From: an uncultured Paracoccaceae bacterium
Lineage (GTDB): Bacteria > Pseudomonadota > Alphaproteobacteria > Rhodobacterales > Rhodobacteraceae
Assembly: GCA_947488175.1 (NCBI GenBank)
Contig: CANKYO010000002.1
Coordinates: 310,001-374,000, forward strand
Direction of reading: 5' to 3'
DNA: 64,000 bases
The number at the start of each line of letters is the position of its first letter. Position 1 is the first letter of the stretch. Shown piece by piece: positions 16,376 through 24,936 of this stretch. The translations under genes were made by a program, and so were the position numbers. The notes under the pieces were generated by a model. That model was not told the origin of the DNA. It was given only the letters and a program-made list of their open reading frames with translations, and did not search any database.

Positions 16376-17788
16376 ATGCTCAACCCCGTCACCGAAGCCT
16401 TTGAAGCGCAATTGTGCGCGATGCTGCCCGCCGCCGCCTTCAAGGACGACAGCGCCCCCTACCTGACCGAACCGCGCGGACGCTGGGTGGGGCAGGGACT
16501 TGTGGTGGCGCCGGGATCGACCGATGAGGTCGCAGCGGTCGTCAAGGCCTGCGCCGAAGCCCGGATTGGCGTCGTCCCCTATAGCGGCGGCACCGGGCTT
16601 GTCGGCGGTCAACTTTTGCAGGATGGGCCTGCGCCGGTTGTGCTGTCACTGGAGCGGATGAACCGCATCCGCGATATCTATCCATCTGAAAACGTTCTGG
16701 TTTGTGACGCCGGTGTGATCCTGGCTGATGTGCAAAAGGCAGCGGAGGATGTGGGGCGTCTGTTCCCGCTGTCGCTGGCGTCTGAAGGCTCGGCACGGAT
16801 CGGCGGGCTGTTGTCCACCAATGCGGGCGGAGTGAATGTGCTACGCTACGGTAATGCCCGCGCACAGTGTCTGGGGCTGGAGGTCGTGCGCCCTGATGGG
16901 ACGATCTGGCACGGGCTGACGCGGCTTCGCAAGGACAACACCGGCTATGATCTGCGCAACCTGATGATCGGGGCGGAAGGGACGCTGGGCATCATCACCG
17001 GGGCCGCGCTGAAACTGGCCCCCCGCCCGGTTGGTGTGGGGGCCGCGATGATGGCGGTGCCTTCGCCTGCGGCTGCGCTGGACCTGCTGGCCCTGGCGGG
17101 TGAGCGGATCGGCGACGGGGTTTCGGCGTTTGAGATCATGCATCGGCAAGGCTTTGATTTTCTGGCAGAAGTGGGGCCAGAGGTGAAACAGCCCTTTAAC
17201 AATATCCCCGAATGGTGTGTCTTGATCGACGTCGGTCTGCCAGCCGGCCTGCCGCCCGAAGCGGCGCTGGAAGGGCTTTACGAAGCGGCTTTTGAGGCTG
17301 ATCTGGTCACAGATGGCGTCATCGCGCAAAGCCATGCGCAGCGCGATGCGTTCTGGCATATCCGCGAAAGCATTCCAGAGGCGAACCGTCGGATCGGGTC
17401 GGTCAGTTCACACGATATCTCCGTCCCGCTCAGCGCCGTACCGACATTCATCGAACGCGGCAAGCAGGCGTTGGCCGACGTGGGGGCATTCCGCATCAAC
17501 TGCTTTGGCCATCTGGGCGACGGCAACCTGCATTACAACATCTTTCCCAAGGCTGGCCGGGCCCGCGCGGATTACGAGGCAGAACGCCCGCGCGTGAAGG
17601 AAGTGGTACATGATCTGGTCCATGCCATGGACGGATCGGTAAGCGCAGAACACGGGATCGGACGGTTGAAGGTGGATGACCTGGAACGTTATGGCGACCC
17701 CGTTAAGCTATCCATGCTGCGCGCCATCAAGGACGCGTTGGACCCGCTGGGCATCATGAACCCCGGTGCCGTTCTGCGCCAAGTTTGA
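16376..17788 (+). CDS. FAD-linked D-2-hydroxyacid dehydrogenase (GlcD/D2HGDH type)
   Basis: Flavoprotein of the VAO/PCMH family, 470 residues. The FAD-binding half has VVPYSGGTGLVGGQLL, FPLSLASEGSARIGGLLSTN and MIGAEGTLGIITGAALKL. The C-terminal half has GHLGDGNLHYNIFPKAG and SAEHGIGRLK, which hold the metal-binding histidines and Glu typical of D-2-hydroxyglutarate or D-lactate dehydrogenases. It probably oxidises a D-2-hydroxy acid made by the pathway and passes electrons to a quinone or ETF. Last gene of the plus arm; a hairpin follows its stop. Confidence 0.92.
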   Translation: MLNPVTEAFEAQLCAMLPAAAFKDDSAPYLTEPRGRWVGQGLVVAPGSTDEVAAVVKACAEARIGVVPYSGGTGLVGGQLLQDGPAPVVLSLERMNRIRDIYPSENVLVCDAGVILADVQKAAEDVGRLFPLSLASEGSARIGGLLSTNAGGVNVLRYGNARAQCLGLEVVRPDGTIWHGLTRLRKDNTGYDLRNLMIGAEGTLGIITGAALKLAPRPVGVGAAMMAVPSPAAALDLLALAGERIGDGVSAFEIMHRQGFDFLAEVGPEVKQPFNNIPEWCVLIDVGLPAGLPPEAALEGLYEAAFEADLVTDGVIAQSHAQRDAFWHIRESIPEANRRIGSVSSHDISVPLSAVPTFIERGKQALADVGAFRINCFGHLGDGNLHYNIFPKAGRARADYEAERPRVKEVVHDLVHAMDGSVSAEHGIGRLKVDDLERYGDPVKLSMLRAIKDALDPLGIMNPGAVLRQV

Positions 17789-17790
17789 TC

Positions 17791-17820
17791 AAAATGAGCG
17801 CCTGCGGCGCACGACATTTT
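17791..17820 (+). terminator. terminator-like hairpin after the FAD dehydrogenase
   Basis: GCGCC, loop TGC, GGCGC, with an outer AAAATG/CATTTT pairing and a short T-run (CATTTT). It sits 3 bases past the stop and is a plausible end for the plus-arm transcript. Confidence 0.5.
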
Positions 17821-17861
17821 GGTGCGAGGAACAACCGTTGCGCGGTGTTGAAAGCACAGAT

Positions 17862-17894
17862 GCCTCCGGCGGGAGTTATTGGGGAAGAAAGAAG
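17862..17894 (+). repeat. left arm of a 33-base perfect inverted repeat
   Basis: Begins GCCTCCGGCGGGAGTTATTG and ends GGAAGAAAGAAG. It is an exact inverted copy of 18032-18064. From memory, such CCTCCGGCGGG-cored repeats recur at gene ends in Rhodobacteraceae. Confidence 0.9.
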
Positions 17895-18050
17895 ATGTTA
17901 ACCTTGTTCTGGGACGGTCTTGATGCGGCACAGGCTGGAGAGTTGATGACCGTGAAGGGAGAAGTCGCGCGGCGTTCGGACCTCAACCAGGTCAGTCTGG
18001 ACCGGACAACGGGGTCGCGCGCATCTCCTGACTTCTTTCTTCCCCAATAA
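17895..18050 (+). CDS. doubtful 51-residue ORF inside the inverted repeat
   Basis: The ATG begins at the inner edge of the left repeat, which itself supplies a purine-rich GGAAGAAAGAAG leader, and the TAA lies inside the right repeat. The peptide MLTLFWDGLDAAQAGELMTV and its continuation match nothing I recognise. It may be chance in a 137-base spacer; it is listed because start and stop fit the repeat boundaries. Confidence 0.2.
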   Translation: MLTLFWDGLDAAQAGELMTVKGEVARRSDLNQVSLDRTTGSRASPDFFLPQ

Positions 18051-18064
18051 CTCCCGCCGGAGGC
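18032..18064 (-). repeat. right arm of the 33-base inverted repeat, abutting the apt stop
   Basis: Read on the minus strand it follows the apt TGA directly with GCCTCCGGCGGGAG. The transcripts of the FAD dehydrogenase and apt genes converge here, so the arms may act as a bidirectional 3-prime-end structure. Confidence 0.9.
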
Positions 18065-18595
18065 TCAGTCGCCCTCAAATTCGCACAGTGCGTGGACATT
18101 CATGTCCAACGCTTCCAGCTTTTTACGCCCGCCAAGATCAGGCAGGTCGATGATGAAGGCGCAACCGACAACTTCGGCCCCCATCCGTTCGATCAGCTTG
18201 ATCCCGGCCTCGGCCGTGCCGCCGGTGGCGAGTAGATCATCGACCAGCAGAACCTTTTCGCCCGCTTGCAGGGCGTCGTCATGGACCTCCATGATCGCCT
18301 CGCCGTATTCCAGCTTGTAGGCCTGTTCGATCGTTTTGCCGGGCAGTTTGCCCTTTTTGCGGATCGGTACAAAGCCGACCGAAAGCTGGTGGGCGATGGC
18401 CCCCCCAAGGATGAAACCACGTGCCTCCAGCCCGACCACCTTGTCAATCGGTTGGCCCGCGTAGGGGTGCAGCAGCTGATCAATGGCAATGCGAAAGCCG
18501 CGCGCGTCGCCGAACAACGTGGTGACATCACGAAACATGATCCCCTCATGCGGGAAATCGGGGATGGTGCGAATGTAGTCCTGGACAGTTTTCAT
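18065..18595 (-). CDS. apt: adenine phosphoribosyltransferase
   Basis: Converts adenine and PRPP to AMP in the cytoplasm. The 176 residues are normal length. The PRPP-binding loop is [32 protein letters not shown] and [12 protein letters not shown] are family landmarks. Downstream of mtnP with 10 bases between, so adenine released from methylthioadenosine can be recycled at once. Confidence 0.96.
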   Translation of the reverse strand: MKTVQDYIRTIPDFPHEGIMFRDVTTLFGDARGFRIAIDQLLHPYAGQPIDKVVGLEARGFILGGAIAHQLSVGFVPIRKKGKLPGKTIEQAYKLEYGEAIMEVHDDALQAGEKVLLVDDLLATGGTAEAGIKLIERMGAEVVGCAFIIDLPDLGGRKKLEALDMNVHALCEFEGD

Positions 18596-18605
18596 GGATA
18601 CTCTT

Positions 18606-19472
18606 TCAAAGAACGCGGCCAGCGATGGCGTCGAGTTTTGCGGTCAGGGCAGGGTCCCGCTTGTCGGGGGCGGTCATCAGGGCGTATTCCAGCGCGCGGT
18701 CGCACCCGTGCGGGCAGGGTGCGCGGTCCGGCCCGAGAAGTGCGGGCAGGCGGCTGACGAGGTCTTGCGCCCTGGTCCCGTTGCCCTGCAGTATTTTGAT
18801 CACATCGCTGACATCGACAGCCCCATGATCGGGGTGCCAACTGTCGTAATCGGTGACCATCGCGATGGAGGCATAGCAAATCTCGGCTTCGCGGGCGAGT
18901 TTTGCCTCAGGCATATTCGTCATCCCGATCACATGACAGCCCCATTCGTGGTAGAGCTTGCTTTCGGCCTGGGATGAGAATTGGGGGCCTTCCATAGCCA
19001 GGTACGTGCCGCCCCGGTGGATCTTGATCCCAGCATCGCGTCCAGCGGTTTCGCAGGCGTCTGACAGCCGTTCGCAGGTCGGATGGGCCACGCTGACATG
19101 GGCCACACAGCCGGTGCCGAAGAATGATTTTTCGCGGGCGAAGGTCCGGTCGATGAACTGATCCACGATGACAAAATCACCCGGCGCCATGTCCTCGCGA
19201 AACGATCCGCAGGCGCTGACGCTGATGATATCAGTGACACCAAGGCGCTTCATCGCGTCGATATTGGCGCGGTAGGGGACCGTCGTCGGTGAATGCACAT
19301 GCCCGCGCCCGTGCCGGGGCAGGAAGGCCATGGGAACACCATCCAGAACGCCCGTCAGGGTATTGTCAGATGGCTGGCCCCATGGACTGTCTTGACTGAC
19401 CCATTCGGCGTCCTGCAGCCCATCCATATTGTAAATGCCGGAGCCACCGATGATTCCGATTTTGGTTTTCAT
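18606..19472 (-). CDS. mtnP: S-methyl-5'-thioadenosine phosphorylase
   Basis: Cleaves methylthioadenosine (from polyamine and homoserine-lactone synthesis) to adenine and methylthioribose-1-phosphate. The 288 residues carry [46 protein letters not shown] and [20 protein letters not shown], typical of the MTAP/PNP family. GAGG precedes the start. Operon with apt. Confidence 0.95.
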   Translation of the reverse strand: MKTKIGIIGGSGIYNMDGLQDAEWVSQDSPWGQPSDNTLTGVLDGVPMAFLPRHGRGHVHSPTTVPYRANIDAMKRLGVTDIISVSACGSFREDMAPGDFVIVDQFIDRTFAREKSFFGTGCVAHVSVAHPTCERLSDACETAGRDAGIKIHRGGTYLAMEGPQFSSQAESKLYHEWGCHVIGMTNMPEAKLAREAEICYASIAMVTDYDSWHPDHGAVDVSDVIKILQGNGTRAQDLVSRLPALLGPDRAPCPHGCDRALEYALMTAPDKRDPALTAKLDAIAGRVL

Positions 19473-19646
19473 GGGTTACCTCGTGTTAACCTGCCTGCAG
19501 GACACTGGATTGGAATGAATGAAAAGTGAACCCCGCGCGCCGTGCCGATGCAGCAACACTGCGTCACGGGGCCGATTGCAGGGGTGACAAGGGTCCTCGC
19601 GTCCTTTAGGGCGGCGCCAACACCCCCTTTATCGACAGGACATTCT

Positions 19647-21272
19647 ATGGCCCGCGCATTATTGGCGAGTTTCGCCGACAGTCTTTCCCTTCGCGACCCT
19701 GACGCGCCGCTGACGCCGTCGCAGTTGAAGACGGAAATCCTGTCCGGCCTGACCGTCGCCTTGGCGCTGGTGCCAGAGGCCGTGGCCTTTGCCTTTGTCG
19801 CGGGGGTGGAGCCGCTTGTCGGACTTTATGCCGCCTTTATCGTAGGGCTGATCACCGCGCTGTTTGGTGGTCGTCCGGGGATGATTTCGGGGGCCACAGG
19901 TGCGCTGGCGGTGGTCATGGTCAGCCTCGTCGCCCAGCATGGGGTTGAATACCTGTTCGCGACCGTTGTCCTGATGGGACTGATCCAGATTTTTGTGGGC
20001 ATCATGCGCTGGGGGAAGTTTATCCGGCTGGTGCCGCATCCGGTGATGCTGGGCTTTGTGAACGGTCTGGCGATTGTGATTTTCTTGGCCCAACTGGGCC
20101 AGTTTCAGGTGCCCGGCACGGCCCATGGCGGCGGCGGGCATGGGATGGCCAATGGCGATTGGCTGACGGGCATCTCACTTTACCTGATGCTGGGGCTGAC
20201 CGGGCTGACCATGCTGATCATCTGGGTGATGCCCAAGATCACCAATGTCATCCCCGCCCCGCTTGCCGGGATCGGCATCGTGGCCGCCGTCGTGATCGGC
20301 TTTGGTCTGGATACGCCACTTGTGGCTGATCTGGCGAGCATCGAGGGCGGCTTGCCCCCCTTCCACGTCCCCATGGTCCCGCTGAATTGGGACACGTTTG
20401 AGATCATTCTGCCCTATGCTCTGATCCTTGCCGCTATTGGTCTGATCGAAAGCCTGCTGACCCTGAACCTTGTGGGTGAGATGACAGGCAAGCGTGGCGG
20501 GGCGAGCCAGGAATGCCTGGCCCAGGGCGCCGCCAATACGGTCACCGGGTTCTTTGGCGGCATGGGCGGTTGTGCCATGATCGGCCAGTCGATGATCAAC
20601 GTGAAATCCGGCGGGCGGACCCGTGTGGCGGGCGTTGCGGCGGCGCTGTTTCTTTTGGCCTTCATTCTGTTTGCAAGCGGGTTGATCGGTCAGATCCCGC
20701 TGGCCGCACTTGTGGGTGTGATGTTCATGGTGGTGATCGGGACATTTGCATGGAACTCCCTACGTATATTGCGCAAGGTGCCGCGCACGGATGCATTCTT
20801 GACGATCCTTGTGACCATCGTGACAGTAGCGACTGACCTTGCAACGGCGGTGGTCGTTGGTGTGATCGTCTCGGCCCTCGCCTATGCGTGGAGCAACGCA
20901 ACCCGCATCCACGCCATCAAGCGCGAAAGCCGGACAGAGGCGGGTGCCCAAGTTTATGAAATCCAGGGACCGCTGTTCTTTGGGTCTGCCGACGGGTTCA
21001 TGGAAATCTTTGATGTGGAAAGCGATCCGGATGTAGTGATCGTCGACTTTGCGGCCAGCCGTGTCGCCGACCAATCCGCCCTGCAAGCGATCGAGGCGGT
21101 GGCCCAGCGATACGAAGACGCAGGCAAGGTGATCCAGTTGCGCCACCTCAGTCGTGACTGCCATCAGCTCTTGTCGAAGGCCGGGCATTTGATGGTCGAT
21201 AGCGATGATGATCCGGACTATGCGCTGGCCGTGGACTATAGCGTAAAAACCGGGATTATTGGGGGCCATTGA
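19647..21272 (+). CDS. SulP-family anion transporter with STAS domain
   Basis: Inner-membrane transporter of sulfate, bicarbonate or similar anions, 541 residues. Ten or more membrane helices precede the C-terminal STAS domain (about residues 430-541, VVIVDFAASRVADQSALQAI). SulP landmarks are ALALVPEAVAFAFVAGVEPL and YAAFIVGLITALFGGRPGM. The start at 19647 is chosen over an upstream in-frame start because AGGA lies 6 bases before it. The substrate is not determined by sequence alone; bicarbonate and sulfate are the usual choices. Confidence 0.92.
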   Translation: MARALLASFADSLSLRDPDAPLTPSQLKTEILSGLTVALALVPEAVAFAFVAGVEPLVGLYAAFIVGLITALFGGRPGMISGATGALAVVMVSLVAQHGVEYLFATVVLMGLIQIFVGIMRWGKFIRLVPHPVMLGFVNGLAIVIFLAQLGQFQVPGTAHGGGGHGMANGDWLTGISLYLMLGLTGLTMLIIWVMPKITNVIPAPLAGIGIVAAVVIGFGLDTPLVADLASIEGGLPPFHVPMVPLNWDTFEIILPYALILAAIGLIESLLTLNLVGEMTGKRGGASQECLAQGAANTVTGFFGGMGGCAMIGQSMINVKSGGRTRVAGVAAALFLLAFILFASGLIGQIPLAALVGVMFMVVIGTFAWNSLRILRKVPRTDAFLTILVTIVTVATDLATAVVVGVIVSALAYAWSNATRIHAIKRESRTEAGAQVYEIQGPLFFGSADGFMEIFDVESDPDVVIVDFAASRVADQSALQAIEAVAQRYEDAGKVIQLRHLSRDCHQLLSKAGHLMVDSDDDPDYALAVDYSVKTGIIGGH

Positions 21273-21372
21273 GTCCTTGAAACGGTCTCTGTGACATCAT
21301 AAATCCCGTGCGCGTCCGGCAGGCCAGCGGCGCGGCAGATCGTTGCAGTTTCTGGCCCCGGATGGATCACCC

Positions 21373-22299
21373 ATGCTGGTTGATATCCTTTTCGTTCTGG
21401 GCGGCCTGACGGCCCTGGTCCTTGGTGGCGATGCGCTGGTGCGTGGCTCTGTGGCCGTGGCCACACGCGCCGGGCTTTCTCCGTTGGTGATTGGCCTGAC
21501 GCTGGTTGGGTTCGGGACCTCGGTGCCGGAATTGATGACCAGCCTGATCGCTGCCTTTGATGGTTTGCCCGGCATCGCGCTGGGCAATGTGGTGGGCAGC
21601 AATATCGCCAATATCCTGCTGATCCTGGGTCTTTCTGCGGTGATCGCCCCTGTTGTAGCCGGTGCCGTCATTGGCCGGGATGGCTGGATCATGCTTGGCG
21701 TGACCGCTTTGTGCGCCGGTCTGATGCTGATGGGGCAGGTCGGTCGGGTCGCCGGGCTGGTCTGCGTGGTCCTGTTGGCGATCTATCTGTTTACGACCCT
21801 GCGGCAGGGACAGGTGGAGCCGGTCGCCGATATCCCGACCGAGAAGAAGCCGCTCTGGTATGGCTTTGGCTTCTTTCTTGCTGGTCTTGTCGGTGTGCTG
21901 ATCGGGGCAAAGCTGCTGGTCGATGGGGCGAGTGCTATCGCGACGGCCTTCAATGTGTCGAACGCTGTCATCGGTCTGACAGTTGTGGCTGTCGGCACGT
22001 CGTTGCCTGAACTCGTCACCTCGGTCATTGCGGCGCGCAAGGGGCAGGGAGACATCGCCGTTGGCAACGTCGTCGGTTCCAACATCTTCAACGTGCTGGG
22101 CATTCTGGGGATCACGGCTGTGGTGCATCCGTTGGACGTGCCTGCAGATATGCAAGGGCTCAGCCTTTGGGTGCTTGTTGGTGCGGCATTGGCCCCGGCT
22201 GCGATCATGCTGGCCTTTGGACGGATATCACGTGCTATGGGCCTGATGATGGTGCTCGCCTATGCCGCATATACCACTGTACTTGTCATAGGGACGTAG
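21373..22299 (+). CDS. CaCA-family calcium/sodium antiporter (YrbG-like)
   Basis: Inner-membrane cation exchanger, 308 residues, about ten membrane helices. The two inverted alpha repeats are clear: FGTSVPELMTSLIAA with GNVVGSNIANILLILG, and VGTSLPELVTSVIAA with GNVVGSNIFNVLGILG. The start at 21373 (MLVDILFVLGG) is chosen because the ten residues before it are not conserved in style; an upstream start at 21343 is possible. Separated by 100 bases from the SulP gene. Confidence 0.93.
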   Translation: MLVDILFVLGGLTALVLGGDALVRGSVAVATRAGLSPLVIGLTLVGFGTSVPELMTSLIAAFDGLPGIALGNVVGSNIANILLILGLSAVIAPVVAGAVIGRDGWIMLGVTALCAGLMLMGQVGRVAGLVCVVLLAIYLFTTLRQGQVEPVADIPTEKKPLWYGFGFFLAGLVGVLIGAKLLVDGASAIATAFNVSNAVIGLTVVAVGTSLPELVTSVIAARKGQGDIAVGNVVGSNIFNVLGILGITAVVHPLDVPADMQGLSLWVLVGAALAPAAIMLAFGRISRAMGLMMVLAYAAYTTVLVIGT

Positions 22300-22323
22300 G
22301 CGGGCACAAAGCTCAGTCGATTT

Positions 22324-22341
22324 ACCGTTGTCGGTTTTTTT
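22324..22341 (+). terminator. weak terminator-like element after the CaCA gene
   Basis: ACCG, TTGT, CGGT followed by seven T. The stem is only four pairs, so this is tentative. Confidence 0.35.
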
Positions 22342-22376
22342 GCTAATATCGCGGCATTAGTAAAAAGGATCTTTAT

Positions 22377-22664
22377 ATGCCTATTCGTCTGTTTGCCGTG
22401 GGAAGCGGTGGTTTTGAGTATCGGCTCACAAGTATCAGCGTCGGCGAGGTTTTCGAGATGGCAAATATGGCCAGCGTCATGACAGCACCCAGTCGGGCGC
22501 ACGCGGCAATTGCAGCCGCAGATGCCGAGGTGAATACATCCGGGCTCGAGCGCGCATTGACCGCGATGAGCGATATTCAACAGCTTCACCATTTCCGCGA
22601 TGCCTGTACGACGATGCAGGCGGCGATATCATTCTGTCGTTTTCGTTTCGCAGTAGCAATTTGA
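22377..22664 (+). CDS. small hypothetical protein, doubtful
   Basis: 95 codons starting with ATG after AAGGA at 7 bases spacing, so translation is plausible. The predicted product is mostly helical (SRAHAAIAAADAEV, GLERALTAMSDIQQLHHF) with no recognised family. Its stop overlaps a second ORF in another frame (22664), so the pair may be one frameshifted gene. Base composition is less GC-rich than the neighbours. Confidence 0.4.
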   Translation: MPIRLFAVGSGGFEYRLTSISVGEVFEMANMASVMTAPSRAHAAIAAADAEVNTSGLERALTAMSDIQQLHHFRDACTTMQAAISFCRFRFAVAI

Positions 22665-22924
22665 TGTGGGTGGACGATTCAGCACATCGCAGTTTTCGCT
22701 TGACCAACCGCATGGCAAACCCGGCTTGGCATATCCTCAATCGTATCCAGCCAGCTATGGAACGCACCGGCATGCAGGGTACTGGTGTGTTGATGAGTAT
22801 TGCAATCGTCTTTAACAGCTTCCTGCAGCACGAGGCGTCGCCCGGCGGCAGCCCATTCCGCAACCCCGACCGGCCCATCAATTATCGCGGTGATGCACGG
22901 CTGAATTTTCAGTTCAGTGACTAG
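22664..22924 (+). CDS. small hypothetical protein, possible frameshifted half of the previous ORF
   Basis: 86 codons from ATG at 22664, overlapping the previous stop. The same frame is open upstream through DDAGGDIILSFSFRSSNL, so a frameshift between the two ORFs is possible. Ends INYRGDARLNFQFSD. Not recognised. The last bases overlap the flavin reductase gene on the other strand. Confidence 0.3.
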   Translation: MWVDDSAHRSFRLTNRMANPAWHILNRIQPAMERTGMQGTGVLMSIAIVFNSFLQHEASPGGSPFRNPDRPINYRGDARLNFQFSD

Positions 22925-23532
22925 GGCCTGTCATCGGGGCGGTTTAGACTGAAAACTTCGCGGATGACCGAATAGTCGCGGTAACCAAGCCGGGTGAGCG
23001 GATTGTAGGTCGTCACGTCAAACTTGCCATCGACAATGCAATCATCGCGCAGATGCACGCCTGTGACCTCACCAAACACGGCAAAATTTGCCTCACCTGG
23101 CAGCTGCACGATCTGCGTCAGCTTGCATTCCAGCGTCGCGGGGGTGTTCGCGACGCGCGGGCAGTTGATCGTTTCACACTCCGCCTTTTCGACGCCGGCC
23201 AGCGCAAATTCATCCGTCTCACGCTCCCACGGGCCTGAGGTCTGGTTCATGATCTCGCGGGCGGCGTATTCGACGATGTTGACCGCAAACACACCCGTAT
23301 CGCGGATGTTGGCCACACTATCCTTGGTATCACCCCTGTCAGGCTTGGCACTGGTCGATGCAAACATGACCTGCGGGGGAACGTAGGCTACCGCGTTGAA
23401 GAATGAATAGGGGGCCAGATTGTCCTGCCCGTCTGCGCCGCGCGTCGCAATCCAGCCAATCGGGCGGGGCGAGACGACGGCGTTGAACGGGTTATGCGGC
23501 AATCCGTGACCATTTTCGGGTTTGTAAAACAT
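22921..23532 (-). CDS. flavin reductase-like domain protein
   Basis: FMN-binding split-barrel protein of the DIM6/NTAB (flavin reductase-like) family, 203 residues. Landmarks are NAVVSPRPIGWIATRGADGQ, NLAPYSFFNAVAYVPPQVMF and FAVNIVEYAAREIMNQTSG. Members supply reduced flavin or reduce small molecules; the target here is unknown. The ATG at 23532 is preferred over an adjacent TTG. Divergent from the GNAT gene. Confidence 0.88.
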   Translation of the reverse strand: MFYKPENGHGLPHNPFNAVVSPRPIGWIATRGADGQDNLAPYSFFNAVAYVPPQVMFASTSAKPDRGDTKDSVANIRDTGVFAVNIVEYAAREIMNQTSGPWERETDEFALAGVEKAECETINCPRVANTPATLECKLTQIVQLPGEANFAVFGEVTGVHLRDDCIVDGKFDVTTYNPLTRLGYRDYSVIREVFSLNRPDDRP

Positions 23533-23601
23533 CAAGCAGCCTTTTCGTCAGGTTTGCCAAGGGGTAGCGTGGCGCCAAGCCCTTGGCCAGACGAAAGATA
23601 A

Positions 23602-24117
23602 ATGCAGCGAATATCCATCCAATTGGCCAGGGAAACGTCAGATGACTGGTGGGAGGTCGAGGCGCTTTATGACCTGTGCTTTGCGCCGGGGCGGACCGCA
23701 TTGTCATCCTATCGGCTGCGCGAGGACGTGCCGCCCATTGCCGAGCTTTGCTGGACGGCGCGTGATGCCGACAATGTGCTGGCCGGGGTGGTCCGCTGTT
23801 GGCCTGTGAAGGTGGCCAATCAGGCGACCATTCTGCTGGGTCCCATCGCCGTTCACCCGACGCGGCAAGGCGAAGGGGTCGCGGCCTTGCTGATATATAA
23901 GGTCATAGAAGCGGCCAGCGATCTGGGCTGGCCGCGCGTGTTGCTGGTGGGTGACGCGCCCTACTATCAGCGTTTCGGGTTTCAGCGGCTTGACGGTGTC
24001 GAAATGCCACCCCCCACCAACCCGGACAGGGTCCTGGGTCTGGCACTGAAAGACGCGGCGTGGGACGGGGTACACGGCCCGGTTTGCAAGTCCAATGATT
24101 GCAATTCGACAGGCTGA
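23602..24117 (+). CDS. GNAT-family N-acetyltransferase
   Basis: 171-residue acetyl-CoA-dependent acyltransferase. Motif A is visible as GPIAVHPTRQGEGVAALLIY (the RQGEGV pyrophosphate loop), followed by VLLVGDAPYYQRFGFQRL, the usual motif B. It resembles YhbS-type putative acetyltransferases; the acceptor is unknown. The start follows a weak GAAAG element. Confidence 0.88.
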   Translation: MQRISIQLARETSDDWWEVEALYDLCFAPGRTALSSYRLREDVPPIAELCWTARDADNVLAGVVRCWPVKVANQATILLGPIAVHPTRQGEGVAALLIYKVIEAASDLGWPRVLLVGDAPYYQRFGFQRLDGVEMPPPTNPDRVLGLALKDAAWDGVHGPVCKSNDCNSTG

Positions 24118-24132
24118 CCCCATCTTAGGGAA

Positions 24133-24936
24133 ATGAGCGAACCTGATATTATTGTCGAAAAAAACGATACACCCGAAGCATCACGCGCCCTGTCACCAGA
24201 GGCCCGCGAGCAGATTGCCGAAATTGCCCGTAGGCAGCGCAAGGCCAAGGGCGTCCTTATGCAGGCCGTCAACTTTGTTGGTGGTCAGGTCGAGGATGGC
24301 CTGAAACTGCTGCCTCAAAAGGTCCGGCTGCAATTGAACGAAGTGGCGCGCAAGGCCCTGCGTCAAAGCTATGACGTGGCCGCGAAGTCGCGCGATGGGA
24401 TGGGCCAAAGGATCGCGTCGGACCGCGCGCACAAGGTCATGGGAACTGTGTCAGGTGCGGTCGGCGGCTTTGGCGGCCTGCCCACAGCGATTGCGGAACT
24501 GCCCGTGGCCACAACGCTGATTTTCCGCGCGGTTCAAAGCGTGGCTGCGGAATACGGCGAAGACCCACTGTCAGAAGAGACGCGCTTGGAATGCCTGGCA
24601 GTCTTTGGGGCCGGTGGCCCCGGGTCAGATGATGACGGGGTCGATACGTCTTTTGTCGGCGCGCGGCTGAGCCTTTCGGGCGTGGCAGTGAACAAGCTGA
24701 TCAGCAAGGTTGCCCCGAAATTCGCGGCAGTGCTATCGCAAAAGCTCGCCACTCAGACGGTGCCGGTTCTGGGCGCCGCTGCGGGTGCTGGCACAAATTA
24801 CGCCTTTCTCGATTACTATGTCTCGATTGCCCATGTGCATTTCGGCCTGCGCCAGATGGTGCGCAATCATGATGAGAAAGCGGTGATTGACGAATTTCAC
24901 CGCGTCCTGGCCGCCGCTGATCTGCCTCAGACCTGA
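24133..24936 (+). CDS. EcsC family protein
   Basis: 267 residues matching the EcsC domain: GAVGGFGGLPTAIAELPVAT, TLIFRAVQSVAAEYG, LECLAVFGAGG and a C-terminal GAAAGAGTNYAFLDYY. Amphipathic glycine-rich helices suggest membrane association. In Bacillus EcsC is linked to an ABC exporter operon; here there is no such neighbour and the role is unknown. Its last 10 bases overlap the convergent ptsP stop. Confidence 0.87.
   Translation: MSEPDIIVEKNDTPEASRALSPEAREQIAEIARRQRKAKGVLMQAVNFVGGQVEDGLKLLPQKVRLQLNEVARKALRQSYDVAAKSRDGMGQRIASDRAHKVMGTVSGAVGGFGGLPTAIAELPVATTLIFRAVQSVAAEYGEDPLSEETRLECLAVFGAGGPGSDDDGVDTSFVGARLSLSGVAVNKLISKVAPKFAAVLSQKLATQTVPVLGAAAGAGTNYAFLDYYVSIAHVHFGLRQMVRNHDEKAVIDEFHRVLAAADLPQT

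Noticed and set aside
19473..19646. Riboswitch upstream of mtnP or the SulP gene
   Set aside because: Only a short CCTGC-CTGCAGG inverted repeat is visible; no recognised riboswitch core.
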